Shown: in pieces, positions 7,556 to 10,009 of the stretch
Layout: each line of letters starts with the position of its first letter
Position numbering within the stretch: position 1 is the first letter of the stretch
Origin: Deltaproteobacteria bacterium
Lineage (GTDB): Bacteria > Desulfobacterota > Desulfobacteria > Desulfobacterales > UBA11574
Assembly (NCBI GenBank): GCA_019313025.1
Contig: JAFDCA010000277.1
Coordinates: 1-10,009 of the forward strand
DNA length: 10,009 nucleotides
Direction: 5' to 3'
The notes under the pieces: model-generated
The model's database searches: none
Told to the model about the DNA's origin: nothing
The model's input: the letters and a program-made list of their open reading frames with translations, nothing else
Position numbers and translations under genes: made by a program

Positions 7556-8707
7556 ATGACTCCAATGAAAGTGCCGTTGCTTGATTTAAAAGAACAGTAT
7601 AAAACCATAAAAAAAGAAGTCCTGAAAACCACCGAAGAACTTTTTGAAAGTCAGTATTTTATTCTGGGACCAAGGGTTGCGTCTCTGGAAAAAGAGATGG
7701 CCGATTATTGTTCTTCAAAGCATGCCGTGGGTGTTTCGTCCGGTACGGATGCCCTTTTAATGGCTTTGATGGCGGCGGGTATCGGTTTGAAGGACATGGT
7801 GATCACCACGCCCTATACCTTTTTTGCCACAGCCGGAAGCATTGTCCGAACCGGTGCCAGACCGGTTTTTGCGGATATTGATCCCAAAACATATAACATG
7901 TCTCCCGAGAGTCTTGAAAACGCCATCGAATCCATGACCCGATCAGAACTTGAGAGGCTCAAGGCGGTCATTCCCGTTCATCTATACGGACAGTGCGCCG
8001 ACATGGCGCCGATCCTGGAGATATGTGAAAAGTATGGTCTCGTTGTGATCGAAGATGCGGCCCAGGCCATCGGAGCGGAATACAGAGGAAAACGGGCGGG
8101 GTCCATGGGGGATTTCGGTTGCTTTTCATTTTTTCCTTCCAAGAACCTGGGCGCTTTTGGAGACGGCGGTATGGTCACGACACATTCAGACGATTTCTAC
8201 GACACATTATGCACGCTTCGGGTGCATGGTTCCCAGCCCAAGTATTATCATAAGCTTATCGGCGGCAACTTCAGGTTGGATGCATTTCAAGCGGCCGTGG
8301 TTTCCATAAAGCTGAAATATCTTGACCAATGGACAACCGCCCGCCAGAAAAATGCCCGGAAATACAGAGCGCTTTTTAAACATGCAGGTCTTGAGGATGT
8401 GGTTGAATCCCCCTTTGAAAAAGAAGATCGCCACATCTACAATCAGTTTGTGATCCGTGTAAAGGAAAGAAGAGATGACCTTCGCCAGTTTTTAAATGAT
8501 GCCGGCATCGGAACGGAAGTGTATTATCCGGTGCCCATGCATCTCCAGGCTTGTTTTTCTGATTTGAATTATAAACAAGGTGATTTTCCTGAAGCCGAAC
8601 ATGCGGCCTTGCATACGGTGGCCCTTCCCATATATCCTGAACTTTCGGATGATCAGATAGAATATGTGGTGGATAAGATAAAAGAGTTCTATCTGAAGAA
8701 AAACTGA
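7556..8707 (+). CDS. DegT/DnrJ/EryC1/StrS-family PLP-dependent aminotransferase
   Basis: Members of this fold-type I family move an amino group, usually from glutamate, onto a keto-sugar nucleotide for polysaccharide, lipopolysaccharide or glycan synthesis. The 383-residue product (380 from ATG 7565) is full length. PLP-binding features are SSGTDALLMAL (61-71), PYTFFATAGS (86-95), EDAAQAIGA (166-174) with Asp167 expected to contact the PLP nitrogen, and FSFFPSKNLGAFGDGG (190-205) with Lys196 as the Schiff-base lysine. The YYPVPMHLQ stretch near the C-terminus is also common in sugar aminotransferases. The SFFPSK-LG-x-GDGG pattern resembles WbpE-type UDP-sugar enzymes, but the substrate cannot be read from sequence. 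No sugar dehydratase, oxidoreductase or acetyltransferase partner lies next to it here. It starts 101 bp after dnaE on the same strand and may be partly co-transcribed. Confidence 0.92.
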   Translation: MTPMKVPLLDLKEQYKTIKKEVLKTTEELFESQYFILGPRVASLEKEMADYCSSKHAVGVSSGTDALLMALMAAGIGLKDMVITTPYTFFATAGSIVRTGARPVFADIDPKTYNMSPESLENAIESMTRSELERLKAVIPVHLYGQCADMAPILEICEKYGLVVIEDAAQAIGAEYRGKRAGSMGDFGCFSFFPSKNLGAFGDGGMVTTHSDDFYDTLCTLRVHGSQPKYYHKLIGGNFRLDAFQAAVVSIKLKYLDQWTTARQKNARKYRALFKHAGLEDVVESPFEKEDRHIYNQFVIRVKERRDDLRQFLNDAGIGTEVYYPVPMHLQACFSDLNYKQGDFPEAEHAALHTVALPIYPELSDDQIEYVVDKIKEFYLKKN

Positions 8708-9234
8708 AATTCATCACCTTTAATGTCTTCTTCCTGCCGGGCATTGGTCAGACATATCACCAGTTTTTGAGCTATATGATATTTTGATATTTTGGATGGT
8801 TATATGAATATTCATAATTGTGAAAAAGAAATCGGAGCAAAGTTTTACAATATATGGTGTCGAGGAAGTTGCCAGGTTTTCATTAAAATGCTGAAATTGA
8901 GTAATAGATAGGATATTAGTATCACATTAATTTGGAATCATTAGATATTTGGACTTGTTGCAAGGTATCTGCAATGAACTCAAATTGACACATCCAGCGA
9001 AAAAGTACAGTTTTTTTCCTTGTGATTCTATCTAACCTTAGCCATGAGCTAAAGAAAAATCGTTGAACTGGGTTGAATAACGTTTGTTCATCGTGGTATA
9101 AAATGGTGTTGATGAGCATCGTGACTGCATAAGCGGCGTGGTACGCGGGCTGCAGTATCCTGGCGCCTGCGGTCAAGAGACGGTTGACGACCCAGCCGCA
9201 ATTTCTCTTCACCTCAAAGATATAAAAAGACCAT
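8708..9234. other. 527-bp spacer with no recognisable gene
   Basis: The first part (about 8760-8960) is very AT-rich and includes two adjacent GATATTTT copies. The last 115 bases before the regulator (9120-9234) are clearly richer in GC. No clear terminator follows the aminotransferase. A small palindrome TTAGC-CATGA-GCTAA lies at about 9039-9053. A - strand reading frame of 134 codons covers 8922-9326 but its product is not recognised and it runs into the regulator gene. In the + strand frame of 9112, codons between 9037 and 9222 are broken by TGA and TAA stops, giving no intact gene. The region could hold a decayed gene or the regulator's control region; I cannot tell which. Confidence 0.5.
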
Positions 9235-10008
9235 ATGACCCCATTAGAAATCAAACCGTATACAAAACTTGACAAGCCGTTGCGATTCGAAATGGTTCTG
9301 GCCAAAATTTCGACATTATTTATCAATCTCTCTGCAGAACAGATCGACAGCGAAATTGAAACCGTTCAACGCCTCATCTGCGAGTTACTCAATCTTGATC
9401 GCTCCACACTTTGGCAAGTCCTTGAGGAAGAGCCAGGTATATTGAAGCTGACACATTTGTACCAGCCTCAGGAAATCCAGCAACCTCCTGAACGGATGAA
9501 TGCAAAGGTTTTCTTCCCATGGTCGGAGCAGAAGGTTTTGGGTGGGGAGACGGTCACCATTTCGAAATTGACCGACCTCCCGCCAGAGGCAGGACTCGAC
9601 CTGGAGAATTACCGCTTGTACGGAACCAAGTCCACCGTGTTAGTTCCGTTAAAAGTTGGAGAAGAACCAGTATCTGGCCTGTTGACTTTCGCTGTTACGC
9701 GGAAGGAGAGAGAGTGGACCGAGACGGTCGTGCAACAGTTTAAAATAATTGCGCAAATCTTTGCCAACACGCTCGAGCGCAAACGATTTGAGGATCAACG
9801 CCTGGAGCACATCCGCGAGATTGAAGAGCTGAAGCAACGGCTCGAGCAGGAGAATATTTACCTCAAGGAGGAAGTCAAACTTTTGGTTGAGCATACGGAC
9901 ATCGTGGGGCAACACGTTGCGATGAAGAAAGTCCTGGCCCAGGTGGAACAGGTCGCCGGGCTAGACTCTTCGGTTCTTCTCCTGGGGGAAACCGGAACAG
10001 GAAAATAA
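9235..10008 (+). CDS. GAF-domain sigma-54-dependent regulator, N-terminal part ending at an in-frame stop in the AAA+ domain
   Basis: Sigma-54 activators (bacterial enhancer-binding proteins) sense a signal, hydrolyse ATP and remodel sigma-54 RNA polymerase. The visible 257 residues contain a GAF-like sensor domain (about 20-180, ending FANTLERKRFEDQ), a charged coiled-coil linker (about 182-218), and the start of the AAA+ domain: IVGQHVAMKKVLAQVEQVA (223-241), then SSVLLLGETGTGK with the Walker A motif at 251-257. The layout resembles FhlA-like activators. ATG 9235 is the first start after an in-frame TAA at 9223-9225; only a weak purine stretch precedes it. Directly after the Walker A lysine the frame reads TAA (10006-10008). 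The rest of the ATPase, including GAFTGA and Walker B, and the Fis-type DNA-binding domain are absent from this frame. As written the product could not activate transcription. The stop may be real, from an insertion, or an end-of-sequence error. Confidence 0.85.
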   Translation: MTPLEIKPYTKLDKPLRFEMVLAKISTLFINLSAEQIDSEIETVQRLICELLNLDRSTLWQVLEEEPGILKLTHLYQPQEIQQPPERMNAKVFFPWSEQKVLGGETVTISKLTDLPPEAGLDLENYRLYGTKSTVLVPLKVGEEPVSGLLTFAVTRKEREWTETVVQQFKIIAQIFANTLERKRFEDQRLEHIREIEELKQRLEQENIYLKEEVKLLVEHTDIVGQHVAMKKVLAQVEQVAGLDSSVLLLGETGTGK

Positions 10009-10009
10009 C

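Noticed and set aside
8804..8911. Small + strand ORF of 35 codons (starts MNIHNCEKE)
   Set aside because: It has only a weak GGATGG-like site upstream, lies in AT-rich spacer and shows no recognisable motif; chance is sufficient explanation.

Overview
This window looks like ordinary chromosomal DNA from a Gram-negative bacterium, most likely a Desulfobacterota (deltaproteobacterial, sulfate-reducer-like) lineage. That placement is an inference from the apparent rpsA-sppA gene order, the protein styles and the moderate GC content; no rRNA or other decisive marker is present. The genes are mostly housekeeping, with loose AT-rich spacers.

Layout. Bases 1-69 are the last codons of a gene that is probably rpsA (ribosomal protein S1). 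It is followed on the + strand by sppA (signal peptide peptidase, 184-1095), which ends at a clear intrinsic terminator (1144-1171). Convergent to it on the - strand is a YciO/TsaC-family gene (1170-1778, GTG start). A divergent spacer (1779-2073) then leads into guaB (IMP dehydrogenase, 2074-3537). A 395-bp spacer carries a long imperfect inverted repeat (3611-3763), followed by dnaE (DNA polymerase III alpha subunit, true start about 3933, end 7454). Next is a DegT/DnrJ/EryC1-type PLP aminotransferase (7556-8707), probably acting on a nucleotide sugar. After an AT-rich 527-bp stretch with no recognisable gene comes the N-terminal part of a GAF-domain sigma-54-dependent regulator (9235-10008).

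The genes do not form one pathway. sppA cleans up membrane signal peptides, the YciO-type protein belongs to the threonylcarbamoyl-AMP synthase fold, guaB feeds guanine nucleotide synthesis, dnaE replicates the chromosome, and the aminotransferase is a likely cell-envelope sugar enzyme. The terminator, the divergent promoter region and the large spacers suggest mostly separate transcription units, though the aminotransferase could be read through from dnaE.

I found no convincing new multi-gene system. The points most worth checking are: an in-frame stop directly after the Walker A lysine of the sigma-54 regulator at the right edge; the long inverted repeat upstream of dnaE; a nested inverted repeat over the dnaE stop codon; the complete set of PHP metal ligands in DnaE; and the YciO-type replacement of the SxN motif in the TsaC-family protein.
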